Below, one piece after another: positions 1 to 7,738 of a stretch of DNA of 8,298 nucleotides (the first letter of the stretch is position 1; each line of letters opens with the position of its first letter). Source of the DNA: an uncultured Veillonella sp. (lineage in GTDB: Bacteria; Bacillota; Negativicutes; Veillonellales; Veillonellaceae). The notes beneath the pieces are model-generated. The model made no database searches and was not told the origin of the DNA. It worked only from the letters and a program-made list of their open reading frames with translations. Location: the NCBI GenBank assembly GCA_900550175.1, contig URQX01000071.1:1-8298 (forward strand), in the 5' to 3' direction. The position numbers and the translations under genes were made by a program.

Positions 1-473
1 TAAAAGTTGTTATCTTAGGCGATATTATGCATAGCCGTGTAGCAAGATCTAATATTTATGGCCTTACAAAAATGGGTGCTAAAGTACATTTGGCTGGTCC
101 TCGTACTATGGTATATCCAGAGCTCGAAAAATTAGGTGTTACCGTACACCACGATATTCGTGAAGCAGTGGCTGATGCAGATGTGGTTAACGTACTTCGC
201 ATTCAATTAGAACGTATTCATTCTGCGTTGTATCCTACAAATAGAGAATATGCACGTATCTTTGGTATTAACAATGATGTATTGAAATTGGCTAAAGATG
301 ATGTGATGGTAATGCATCCAGGTCCTATGAACCGTGGCCTTGAAATTGCACCAGATGTAGCATATTCTGATCAATCCGTAATTCAAGAACAGGTACGTAA
401 TGGCGTAGCTGTACGTATGGCTGTATTGTACTTAACTATTATCGGAGGTGACGGTAGTGAGCTTGCTTATTAA
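1..473 (+). CDS. pyrB: Aspartate carbamoyltransferase catalytic chain (C-terminal half, 5' truncated by window edge)
   Basis: This cytosolic enzyme condenses carbamoyl phosphate with L-aspartate to N-carbamoyl-aspartate, the committed step of pyrimidine synthesis. The reading frame is open from base 3 (first full codon AAA) to TAA at 471-473, giving 156 residues, about half of the usual ~300. The ATG at 27 is internal, not the start. What remains is mainly the aspartate-binding domain. Visible motifs are GDI-M-HSRVARSN at fragment residues 6-17 (its first Arg corresponds to the aspartate-contacting R167 of the E. coli enzyme), VLRIQ near residues 64-68 (equivalent of R229/Q231) and HPGPMNRGLEI near 105-115, the Bacillus-type form of the HPLPR loop. 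The carbamoyl-phosphate STRT site lies upstream of the window. The 3' end overlaps pyrC by 17 nt, so no pyrI regulatory-chain gene follows directly. Identification is firm; only the missing N-terminus is unknown. Confidence 0.96.
   Translation, partial: KVVILGDIMHSRVARSNIYGLTKMGAKVHLAGPRTMVYPELEKLGVTVHHDIREAVADADVVNVLRIQLERIHSALYPTNREYARIFGINNDVLKLAKDDVMVMHPGPMNRGLEIAPDVAYSDQSVIQEQVRNGVAVRMAVLYLTIIGGDGSELAY
444..451 (+). promoter_or_regulatory. Ribosome-binding site that fixes the pyrC start
   Basis: GGAGGTGA lies inside the end of pyrB and is a near-perfect anti-16S match. The GGAGG core (444-448) ends 8 nt before the GTG at 457, an ideal spacing. The other in-frame GTG, at 448, overlaps the Shine-Dalgarno sequence itself and cannot use it. 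The site therefore supports GTG457 as the pyrC start. Confidence 0.85.
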
Positions 474-1743
474 AAATGGTACGGTAGTTAATCCGGCAAA
501 AAAACAAAACGAAGTAGCAGACGTTCTCGTAAAAGATGGTAAAATTGCAGCCATCGGTCAAAATTTAAGTGCTGAAGGCGCTGAAGTATATGATGCAACA
601 GGTCTTATCGTAGCACCTGGTCTTATCGATATTCACACACATTTGCGTGAACCAGGCCAAGAAGCTAAAGAAGATTTCCACTCTGGTACACAAGCGGCTG
701 CCGCTGGTGGTTTCACACGTGTAGTCACTATGGCTAATACAAACCCAGTTGTAGATAATGCTGCACTCGTAAGAGGTTTACAAAAACAGGCTGAACTCAC
801 TGGCGTTGTGAAAGTGGAATTTATTGGTGCTGTATCCAAAGGCCTTGAAGGTAAGGAACTTGCTGAAATGGGCGATATGGCGGAAGCTGGTGTAGTAGCA
901 TTCTCCGATGATGGCCACTATGTAGAAAATGCTGCATTTATGCGTCGTGCCTTAGAGTACTCCTCCATGTTTAATAAAATGGTTATCGACCATGCTGAAG
1001 ACATTACATTGACTAAAAATGGTCATATGCATGAAGGCATCGTTTCCTATGAACTAGGTGTTATTGGACGTCCTGCAGTAGCTGAAGATTTAGCGGTTGC
1101 TCGTGATATCTTGTTATCTGAAATGACAGGTGGTCACATTCATATTGCACACGTAAGTAGTAAAAATACAGTGGACATGGTTCGTCGTGCAAAAGCAAAA
1201 GGTCTTAATGTAACTTGTGAAGTTACAAGCCAACATTTATCTTTCACAGATGAATACTTACGCGAATATAATCCAGCGTTCAAAATGGCGCCTCCAATTC
1301 GCTCCGAAGATCATCGTCAAGCATTATTAGAAGGCTTGAAAGATGGCACAATTGATGCGATTATTACAGACCACGCACCACATGCGTATGAAGAAAAAGA
1401 CCATGAGTTCTGCTGTGCACCAAATGGTTTCAGTGGTCTCGAAACATCTTTAGCAGCGGTTATTACTAATGCATATGGTCCTGATAAACTTAGCATCGAC
1501 CAAGTTGTGTACTACATGAGTACACGTCCAGCTGAATTAATGCGCCTCGATGCAGGTGTTCTTGAGGTTGGTAAACCAGCAGATATTACTGTATTCTCTA
1601 CAACAGAAGAGTGGACAGTAGATCGAAATAAATTCTATACAAAAGGCAAAGTCAGCCCATTTGATGGTATGACTGTTACAGGTAAGGCTAAACTCACAGT
1701 AGTTGATGGCAAAGTAGTTATGAAGGAGGGCGTAGTCTTATAA
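457..1743 (+). CDS. pyrC: Dihydroorotase, type I
   Basis: PyrC is a zinc amidohydrolase that reversibly cyclises N-carbamoyl-L-aspartate to L-dihydroorotate. From GTG457 the product is 428 residues, the usual type I length, and begins MSLLIKNGTVVNP, a normal family N-terminus; the upstream GTG448 would add only three residues and lacks a usable ribosome site. The metal-binding HTHLR sits at residues 60-64, followed by the NTNP substrate motif (94-97), FSDDG (149-153, bridging Asp), DHAED (178-182), HIAHVSS (229-235) and TDHAPH (304-309, with the catalytic Asp). The APNGFSGLET loop and a C-terminal GKPADITVF strand of the composite beta-domain complete the fold. One deviation is KMAPPIR at 276-282, where I expect KMNPPLR. 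The gene overlaps pyrB by 17 nt and its TAA shares a base with carA's ATG, suggesting translational coupling. Allantoinase or hydantoinase is unlikely given the operon. Confidence 0.97.
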   Translation: MSLLIKNGTVVNPAKKQNEVADVLVKDGKIAAIGQNLSAEGAEVYDATGLIVAPGLIDIHTHLREPGQEAKEDFHSGTQAAAAGGFTRVVTMANTNPVVDNAALVRGLQKQAELTGVVKVEFIGAVSKGLEGKELAEMGDMAEAGVVAFSDDGHYVENAAFMRRALEYSSMFNKMVIDHAEDITLTKNGHMHEGIVSYELGVIGRPAVAEDLAVARDILLSEMTGGHIHIAHVSSKNTVDMVRRAKAKGLNVTCEVTSQHLSFTDEYLREYNPAFKMAPPIRSEDHRQALLEGLKDGTIDAIITDHAPHAYEEKDHEFCCAPNGFSGLETSLAAVITNAYGPDKLSIDQVVYYMSTRPAELMRLDAGVLEVGKPADITVFSTTEEWTVDRNKFYTKGKVSPFDGMTVTGKAKLTVVDGKVVMKEGVVL

Positions 1744-2810
1744 TGAAAGGCAAGTTAGTTCTTGAAGATGGTTCCGTGTTTGAAGGTTCCTTATTAGGTG
1801 GCGCTCCTACATTAGGGGAAGTTGTATTTAACACAGGTATGACAGGGTATCAAGAAATCTTGACTGACCCGTCCTATGCGGATCAAATTATTACATTAAC
1901 ATATCCTTTGATTGGTAATTATGGTACATTGAATGCTATTACTCAAGGTCCTAAACCATATTGTAAAGGCTTTATCGTAGGCGAACTGTGTGATTTCCCA
2001 TCTAACTGGCAAAATGAAGGCCTATTTAGTGAGTATCTTCGTTTACACGGCATCCCTTGCCTTTATGATGTAGACACACGTGCTATTACACGTGTTCTTC
2101 GTAACCATGGTGTAATGAAAGGCGTACTTGTACGTTCTGATTACCCTATGGAAGATATTCAAAAATTATTTAAACAAGACTTGCCAACAGATCAAGTTAT
2201 GCGTGTAACTACAAAATGGCAAGGTATGCGTGGCGATAAAAATGCTGAGTTCCATGTAGCTGTAATGGACTATGGTGTAAAGGAAAATATCCTTCGCTCT
2301 TTAGAAGCTGCTGGTTGCCGTCTTACAGTATTCCCTGCAGATGCTAAAGCTGAAGATGTGTTAGCAGCAAATCCAGATGGTGTATTCTTATCCAATGGCC
2401 CTGGAGACCCTCAAGATCTTGGCTATGCCGTAGAAGAGGTAAAGAAATTGTTCGGCAAAAAACCAATCTTCGGCATTTGCATGGGTCATCAAGTATTGGC
2501 GCAAGCTTATGGTGGTACAACATTTAAATTGAAGTTTGGTCACCGTGGCTCTAACCATCCAGTACAAGATTTACGTACAGGCCGTGTATATATTACATCT
2601 CAAAACCATGGCTATGCAGTAGATGATACTTCCTTGCCAGATTTTGTAGAAATTACACATCGCAGTGTAAATGATGGGACTGTGGAAGGTATGCGCCATA
2701 AAGAATTGCCTATTTTCTCTGTACAATATCATCCAGAAGCGTCCCCAGGACCTACTGATAATCTATATTTATTTGACGAATTTGAAGACTTAATGAGAAA
2801 GGGAAAATAA
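1743..2810 (+). CDS. carA: Carbamoyl-phosphate synthase small (glutaminase) subunit
   Basis: CarA hydrolyses glutamine and channels the ammonia to CarB for carbamoyl-phosphate synthesis. The 355-residue product has the expected N-terminal CPSase small-chain domain (about 1-150, with GEVVFNTGMTGYQEILTDPSY) and a class I glutamine amidotransferase domain (about 172-355). The nucleophile is Cys246 in FGICMGHQ, and the triad is completed by His330 and Glu332 in QYHPEASPGP. The Cys-to-His distance of 84 equals that of E. coli CarA (C269-H353). LSNGPGDP (216-223) and SQNHGYAV (286-293) are further family signatures. The ATG overlaps the pyrC stop by one base (TAATG), and AAGGAGGG at 1723-1730 is the ribosome site, with somewhat long spacing. 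A single carA beside pyrC and carB suggests that it feeds pyrimidines; whether an arginine-specific copy exists elsewhere cannot be seen. In Bacillus this gene is called pyrAA. Confidence 0.98.
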   Translation: MKGKLVLEDGSVFEGSLLGGAPTLGEVVFNTGMTGYQEILTDPSYADQIITLTYPLIGNYGTLNAITQGPKPYCKGFIVGELCDFPSNWQNEGLFSEYLRLHGIPCLYDVDTRAITRVLRNHGVMKGVLVRSDYPMEDIQKLFKQDLPTDQVMRVTTKWQGMRGDKNAEFHVAVMDYGVKENILRSLEAAGCRLTVFPADAKAEDVLAANPDGVFLSNGPGDPQDLGYAVEEVKKLFGKKPIFGICMGHQVLAQAYGGTTFKLKFGHRGSNHPVQDLRTGRVYITSQNHGYAVDDTSLPDFVEITHRSVNDGTVEGMRHKELPIFSVQYHPEASPGPTDNLYLFDEFEDLMRKGK

Positions 2811-2811
2811 T

Positions 2812-5800
2812 ATGACCACAGAAGCAAAAAAAGTACTTGTAATTGGTTCTGGTCCAATTATTATCGGCCAAGCTGCAGAGTTTGACTATGCTGGTACACA
2901 AGCATGCCGTTCCCTTCGTGAAGAAGGTTATAAAGTAGTATTGGTTAACTCCAATCCTGCTACAATTATGACTGATACAGATATTGCAGACCGCGTATAT
3001 GTAGAACCAATTAGTCTTGAATTCGTAACAGAAGTAATCAAAAAAGAACGCCCTTGGGGCTTATTGGCTACATTAGGTGGCCAAGTAGGTCTTAATATGG
3101 CCGTACAATTGTCTGAAGCTGGCGTATTAGAAGAATACGGTGTAAAACTTCTAGGTACAACTCTTGAAGCTATTAAACAAGCCGAAGACCGTGAGCTCTT
3201 TAAAGAAGCGATGAAGGAAATCAATCAACCAGTTCCTGAATCCGATATCTTTAACGATCTTGAAGAAGCAGTAGCGTTTGCTAATCGCATTGGTTATCCT
3301 ATCATCATTCGTCCTGCCTACACATTGGGCGGTACTGGTGGCGGTATTGCGCATAACGAAGATGAAATGTATGAAATCACACGCCGTGGTTTGAAACTTT
3401 CACCAATTCACCAAATCCTAGCAGAACGTTCTGTAGCAGGTTGGAAAGAAATCGAATACGAAGTAATGCGCGATAGTGCAGATAACTGTATCATCGTATG
3501 TAACATGGAAAATATCGACCCTGTAGGCGTACATACTGGTGACTCCATCGTTGTGGCACCTAGCCAAACATTGAACGATATTCAATACCAAATGCTTCGT
3601 ACTGCATCTGTAGAAATCATTCGTTATTTGAAAATCGAAGGTGGTTGTAACGTACAATATGCCTTGAATCCAAATAGCAACGAATATATCGTTATCGAAG
3701 TAAACCCTCGTGTATCCCGTTCCTCTGCATTAGCATCTAAAGCAACTGGCTATCCAATTGCGAAGGTAGCTGCAAAAATTGCAGTAGGCATGACATTGGA
3801 TCAAATTACAAATGCTGTAACTGGCGAAACAAAAGCATGCTTCGAACCTACACTTGACTATGTGGTAACTAAGTTCCCACGTTGGCCATTTGAAAAATTC
3901 AATTTGGCAGATCGCACATTGGGCACTCAAATGAAGGCTACTGGCGAAGTTATGGCTATCGACCGCTCCTTGGAAGGATCCTTACTTAAAGCAATTCGTT
4001 CCTTGGAAATTGGTTTAGACCATATTGAGCTTAAGAAAATCTCTCATGAGTCCATGGAACAATTGATTGAACGTTTACATTTAGTAGATGATGAACGTAT
4101 CTATGTTGTAGCAGAAGCACTTCGTAAGGGCATTAGTGTAGAGAAAATTCATTACATTACAAAAATTGATACATTCTTTATTGAGAAAATCAAAAACATT
4201 GTTAATGTAGAAAAAGCCTTAGTTGAACATGGTTTAACAGAAGAAGTATTGCGTAAAGCAAAACGTTATTCCTTCACTGATTCTGTTATCGCTCGTTATG
4301 CTAACACAACTGTAGAAGATGTTCGTGCAAAACGTAAAGAATGGAACATTCTTCCAACCTATAAATATGTAGATACATGTGCTGCCGAATTCGAATCTAA
4401 AACACCGTACTACTATAGTGCTTATGCACAAGAAGACGAAGTTAAACCACTAGGTGAAAAATCTGTTGTAGTACTTGGTTCTGGTCCAATTCGTATCGGT
4501 CAAGGCGTAGAGTTCGACTACTGCTCCGTACATTCCTCTTGGGCACTTCGTAAAGCGGGTTACCAATCCATTATGATTAACAATAACCCAGAAACAGTGT
4601 CTACTGACTTTGATATTTCTGATTCCTTGTACTTCGAACCATTAACAGTGGACGATGTAATGGAAATCATTGATAAAGAAAAACCAGCTGGTGTTATTGC
4701 TCAATTCGGTGGTCAAACAGCGATTAACTTGGCAGGTCCATTAGCTAAGCGTGGTGTCAAAATCCTCGGTACATCCGTAGATAGCATTGATATGGCAGAA
4801 GACCGTGAACGCTTTGATGAATTGTTGGCAAAACTTGGTATTCCACGTCCAGTAGGTGCTCTTGTAACTTCTGATGAAGAAGCACAAGCAGCAGCTAAAA
4901 ACTTGAAATACCCATTGATTGTTCGTCCTTCCTATGTATTGGGCGGTCGTGCCATGGAAATCGTATACAACGATAAAGAGCTTGATGTATACATGAAGGA
5001 AGCCGTAGTTGCATCCAAGGAACATCCTGTTCTTATCGACCGTTACATGGTTGGTATGGAGGTAGAGGTTGATGCTATTTCCGATGGTACTGACGTATGT
5101 ATTCCTGGTATTATGGAACAAATCGAACGCGCCGGTGTTCACTCTGGTGACTCCATGGCCGTTTATCCTGCTCAACATTTGAGCCAAGAATTGATTGATC
5201 AAATTGTAGACTATACACGTCGTATTGCAGTAGGCCTTAATGTTAAAGGTGTACTTAACATCCAATATATCGTGGCTGATGGTGAACTTAACGTAATTGA
5301 AGTTAACCCTCGTTCTAGCCGTACTGTACCATTCATTTCTAAGGTTACAGGCATTAATATGGTAGAATGTGCAACACGCATTGCTCTTGGTGAAAGCTTA
5401 AAAGATTTGGGCTTGCCACTCGGTCTTGTACCTAATAAACCATATGTAGCTGTAAAAGCACCTGTATTCTCCTTCTCCAAAATGGGCCTTGTAGAAATTG
5501 CTCTTGGTCCTGAAATGAAATCTACTGGTGAGGTTATGGGTATTGGCCGTACATATTCTGAAGCTTTATTTAAAGCTATCAATGGTGCCAACATGCGTAT
5601 CCCAGAAGACGGTACAATTCTTATGACTGTAGCAGACCGCGATAAAGAGGAAGCTAGTCAATTAGCAAAAGGCTTTATTGAATTGGGCTATCACATCGAA
5701 GCAACTGGTGGTACTGGTAAATACTTCAAAGAACATGGCGTTGACTGCAAGGTAGTTAACAAAATCTCTGAAGGTGATGACAACTGTGCTGACCACATTC

Positions 5801-6012
5801 GTCAAGATAAAATCGATCTTGTACTAAATACATTGACTGCAGGTAAACGCCCTGAACGTGAAGGCTTCCAATTACGTCGTCTCGCTGTAGAAATGGGTAC
5901 ACCTTGTTTGACAAGTCTTGATACAGCTCGTGAAGTATTGCGCGTTGTAGCTAATCGTAAAGATGATGCTAACTACAATGTAGAAGCATTACAAGATTTT
6001 GAATTGGAGTAA
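2812..6012 (+). CDS. carB: Carbamoyl-phosphate synthase large subunit
   Basis: CarB uses two ATP, bicarbonate and ammonia from CarA to make carbamoyl phosphate. The 1066 residues match the family's usual ~1070. Two homologous ATP-grasp halves are plain. The first (about 1-400) starts with GSGPIIIGQAAEFDYAGTQ at 12-30 and has RPAYTLGGTGGG (R167) and EVNPRVSRSSALASK (E296, N298, R300). The second (about 550-930) starts with GSGPIRIGQGVEFDY at 556-570 and has RPSYVLGGRAM (R705) and IEVNPRSSRT (E830, N832, R834). The oligomerisation domain lies between, with the VDTCAAEF signature at 520-527. The C-terminal MGS-like allosteric domain (about 931-1066) keeps VNKISEG and VLNTLTAGK. AAAGGG at 2798-2803 is the ribosome site, and only one base separates the gene from carA. 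The two halves reflect the family's ancient internal duplication, not a recent one. In Bacillus the gene is called pyrAB. Confidence 0.98.
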   Translation: MTTEAKKVLVIGSGPIIIGQAAEFDYAGTQACRSLREEGYKVVLVNSNPATIMTDTDIADRVYVEPISLEFVTEVIKKERPWGLLATLGGQVGLNMAVQLSEAGVLEEYGVKLLGTTLEAIKQAEDRELFKEAMKEINQPVPESDIFNDLEEAVAFANRIGYPIIIRPAYTLGGTGGGIAHNEDEMYEITRRGLKLSPIHQILAERSVAGWKEIEYEVMRDSADNCIIVCNMENIDPVGVHTGDSIVVAPSQTLNDIQYQMLRTASVEIIRYLKIEGGCNVQYALNPNSNEYIVIEVNPRVSRSSALASKATGYPIAKVAAKIAVGMTLDQITNAVTGETKACFEPTLDYVVTKFPRWPFEKFNLADRTLGTQMKATGEVMAIDRSLEGSLLKAIRSLEIGLDHIELKKISHESMEQLIERLHLVDDERIYVVAEALRKGISVEKIHYITKIDTFFIEKIKNIVNVEKALVEHGLTEEVLRKAKRYSFTDSVIARYANTTVEDVRAKRKEWNILPTYKYVDTCAAEFESKTPYYYSAYAQEDEVKPLGEKSVVVLGSGPIRIGQGVEFDYCSVHSSWALRKAGYQSIMINNNPETVSTDFDISDSLYFEPLTVDDVMEIIDKEKPAGVIAQFGGQTAINLAGPLAKRGVKILGTSVDSIDMAEDRERFDELLAKLGIPRPVGALVTSDEEAQAAAKNLKYPLIVRPSYVLGGRAMEIVYNDKELDVYMKEAVVASKEHPVLIDRYMVGMEVEVDAISDGTDVCIPGIMEQIERAGVHSGDSMAVYPAQHLSQELIDQIVDYTRRIAVGLNVKGVLNIQYIVADGELNVIEVNPRSSRTVPFISKVTGINMVECATRIALGESLKDLGLPLGLVPNKPYVAVKAPVFSFSKMGLVEIALGPEMKSTGEVMGIGRTYSEALFKAINGANMRIPEDGTILMTVADRDKEEASQLAKGFIELGYHIEATGGTGKYFKEHGVDCKVVNKISEGDDNCADHIRQDKIDLVLNTLTAGKRPEREGFQLRRLAVEMGTPCLTSLDTAREVLRVVANRKDDANYNVEALQDFELE
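6004..6009 (+). promoter_or_regulatory. Ribosome-binding site that fixes the pyrK start
   Basis: TTGGAG forms the last two codons of carB. Its GGAG core (6006-6009) ends 7 nt before ATG 6017. The frame is also open back to a TTG at 5999, but that codon precedes the site and would add six residues with no family resemblance. The site therefore favours ATG 6017. Confidence 0.75.
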
Positions 6013-6016
6013 AACC

Positions 6017-6784
6017 ATGAGTGGCTATGTAGAACAGGGCGAAGTCGTTCGCAATGAGCAAATAGGCTCTGATGTGTGGATTATGGATATTCACGCACCA
6101 AAACAAGCAGCAGAAGCAAAGGTAGGGCAGTTTTGTAATGTTCGCGTAGCGGACTCTACGGCGCCATTATTGCGTCGCCCTATTAGCTATGCTGGATTTG
6201 ATGCACAAAAGGGTATTATTACCCTTTTGTATCGCGTCGTAGGTAAGGGGACTGAAATTATGACACGTCTCGTACCTGGCGATACACTAGATTGTTTAGG
6301 ACCTCTAGGGGAATCATTTGTAACATCTAAGAATATGCTTCTCGTTGGCGGTGGTGTTGGTATCGCACCAATGCTATGCATTGCATCCCATTTGAAAGAA
6401 GGGGAAGAGGCACAAGTTATTCTTGGTTTTAGAAATGAAAGCGAAACTTTTTGGGCAGATTTATTCAAGGATACGCCTGTTAAAGTGCACATCACTACTG
6501 ATGATGGTAGCGTAGGTACGAAAGGGTTCCCTACAGCAATCATGCCTGACCTAATTAATGCTAATACATTCACATCTGTTATGACTTGTGGTCCTACACC
6601 GATGATGAAGGGTGTCGCACAAGTTGCTAAAGAGCTCAATGTACCATGCCAAGTATCTCTTGAAGAACGCATGGGATGTGGTACAGGCGGTTGCTTAGGT
6701 TGCGCTTGTGATGGTGCAGGTGGCAAACGTTATAAAGTTTGTAAAGATGGTCCTGTATTCCCAGCTGAGGAGGTGTTCTTTTAA
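6017..6784 (+). CDS. pyrK: Dihydroorotate dehydrogenase B (NAD+), electron-transfer subunit
   Basis: PyrK is the iron-sulfur flavoprotein partner of class 1B PyrD. It takes electrons from dihydroorotate oxidation and passes them through FAD and a [2Fe-2S] cluster to NAD+. The 255-residue product has the ferredoxin-reductase layout: an FAD-binding beta-barrel (about 1-100, with LLRRPISYAG at 51-60), an NAD-binding domain (about 105-200, with GGGVGIAPML at 111-120 and CGPTPMM at 191-197), and a C-terminal cluster loop. The cluster ligands should be Cys221, Cys226, Cys229 and Cys242 (C-x4-C-x2-C-x12-C), followed by the typical DGPVFPAEEV tail. An additional Cys231 lies in the loop. ATG 6017 is preferred because of the ribosome site in the end of carB. 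The gene sits 4 nt after carB and shares one base with pyrD, matching the two subunits' obligate partnership. Confidence 0.97.
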   Translation: MSGYVEQGEVVRNEQIGSDVWIMDIHAPKQAAEAKVGQFCNVRVADSTAPLLRRPISYAGFDAQKGIITLLYRVVGKGTEIMTRLVPGDTLDCLGPLGESFVTSKNMLLVGGGVGIAPMLCIASHLKEGEEAQVILGFRNESETFWADLFKDTPVKVHITTDDGSVGTKGFPTAIMPDLINANTFTSVMTCGPTPMMKGVAQVAKELNVPCQVSLEERMGCGTGGCLGCACDGAGGKRYKVCKDGPVFPAEEVFF

Positions 6785-7734
6785 TGAGTGAATGCGATTT
6801 AAATAACACCGTTACGCCTAATCCAAAGCTTGCTGTAGATTATTGCGGGATTAAGATGAAAAATCCTATTATCGCTGCATCTGGTACCTTTGGTAATGGC
6901 CCTGAGTATGCTGGTTATTTAGACCTTAGCAATGAGGTAGGTGCTATCTCCGTTAAAGGTTTAACACCTAAAGGTCGTCACGGCAATCCTGGAACTCGTA
7001 TTGCAGAAACACCATCTGGCGTACTAAACTGTATCGGCCTTGAAAATCCAGGGGCAGAACATTTTGTAACAGATATTTTACCAGAGCTCAAGAAATATGA
7101 TGTACCATTGTTAGCGAATATGTCTGCAGGCACGGTAGAGGAATTTGCATGGATGGCAGAAACTCTATCTGTAGATGGTATTGCAGGACTTGAAGTAAAT
7201 GTATCTTGTCCAAATGTAGAGTGTGAAGGCATGGCCTTTGGTGTAGATCCAAAGGTTGTAGAACAAGTAACTAAAGCGGTTCGTAAGGTAACAGATAAGC
7301 CTGTTATTGTAAAACTTTCACCGAATGTTACAGACATTGTGGAAATTGCAAAGGCTGTAGAGGCTGGTGGTGGTGATGGGGTAAGTCTCATTAATACCAT
7401 TCTCGGCATGGCTATCGATATCCATCGCCGTAAACCTGTATTGGGTAATATTTATGGTGGTTTATCTGGTCCTGCTGTTAAACCTGTAGCACTTCGCATG
7501 GTACACCAAGTGTATAAAGGCGTTAATATTCCTATTATGGGCCTTGGTGGAATTATGACAGGTACGGATGCTATTGAATTTATGATGGCTGGTGCTCAAG
7601 CAGTTCAAGTTGGAGTTGCTACGATGGTAGATCCAACGGCGATTTCTCGTATTGCTCGCGAAATGGGCGATTATGTGGAACAATATAATCTTAACAGCAT
7701 TACTGATATAGTAGGTGCTGTACATCAAGGATAG
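6784..7734 (+). CDS. pyrD: Dihydroorotate dehydrogenase B (NAD+), catalytic subunit (class 1B)
   Basis: PyrD is a cytosolic FMN enzyme that oxidises dihydroorotate to orotate, the fourth step of UMP synthesis. The 316-residue TIM-barrel protein carries SVKGLTPKGRHGNPGTRIAETPSG (Lys58 near FMN), LNCIGLENPG (81-90), the class 1 catalytic cysteine Cys142 in NVSCPN, VKLSPNV (176-182), GGLSGPAVKP (225-234) and the FMN-phosphate motif GLGGI (253-257). Cysteine rather than serine as the active-site base, lack of an N-terminal membrane anchor, and adjacency to pyrK all indicate class 1B. The N-terminus is about seven to ten residues longer than I expect before the conserved LAVDYCGIKMKNP. The start is nevertheless well supported: ATG overlaps the pyrK stop (TAATG), and AGGAGGTG at 6768-6775 lies 8 nt upstream. 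It is the last gene of the operon, followed at once by a terminator. Confidence 0.98.
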   Translation: MSECDLNNTVTPNPKLAVDYCGIKMKNPIIAASGTFGNGPEYAGYLDLSNEVGAISVKGLTPKGRHGNPGTRIAETPSGVLNCIGLENPGAEHFVTDILPELKKYDVPLLANMSAGTVEEFAWMAETLSVDGIAGLEVNVSCPNVECEGMAFGVDPKVVEQVTKAVRKVTDKPVIVKLSPNVTDIVEIAKAVEAGGGDGVSLINTILGMAIDIHRRKPVLGNIYGGLSGPAVKPVALRMVHQVYKGVNIPIMGLGGIMTGTDAIEFMMAGAQAVQVGVATMVDPTAISRIAREMGDYVEQYNLNSITDIVGAVHQG

Positions 7735-7738
7735 TTAT

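Noticed and set aside
2845..4491. Repeated 15-base stretch GGTTCTGGTCCAATT at 2845-2859 and 4477-4491
   Set aside because: Both copies encode the GSGPI motif that opens the two ATP-grasp halves of CarB. This reflects the family's ancient duplication plus uniform codon choice, not a mobile or recombination repeat.
4741..5265. Open frame of 174 codons on the - strand opposite carB
   Set aside because: Fully antisense to a conserved part of carB, with a composition unlike a real protein (rich in Tyr, Asn, Cys and Phe) and no recognisable family.
6187..6726. Long open frame on the - strand (179 codons) opposite pyrK
   Set aside because: It lies entirely inside pyrK, and its product has no recognisable domain. 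It is a by-product of codon bias on the opposite strand.
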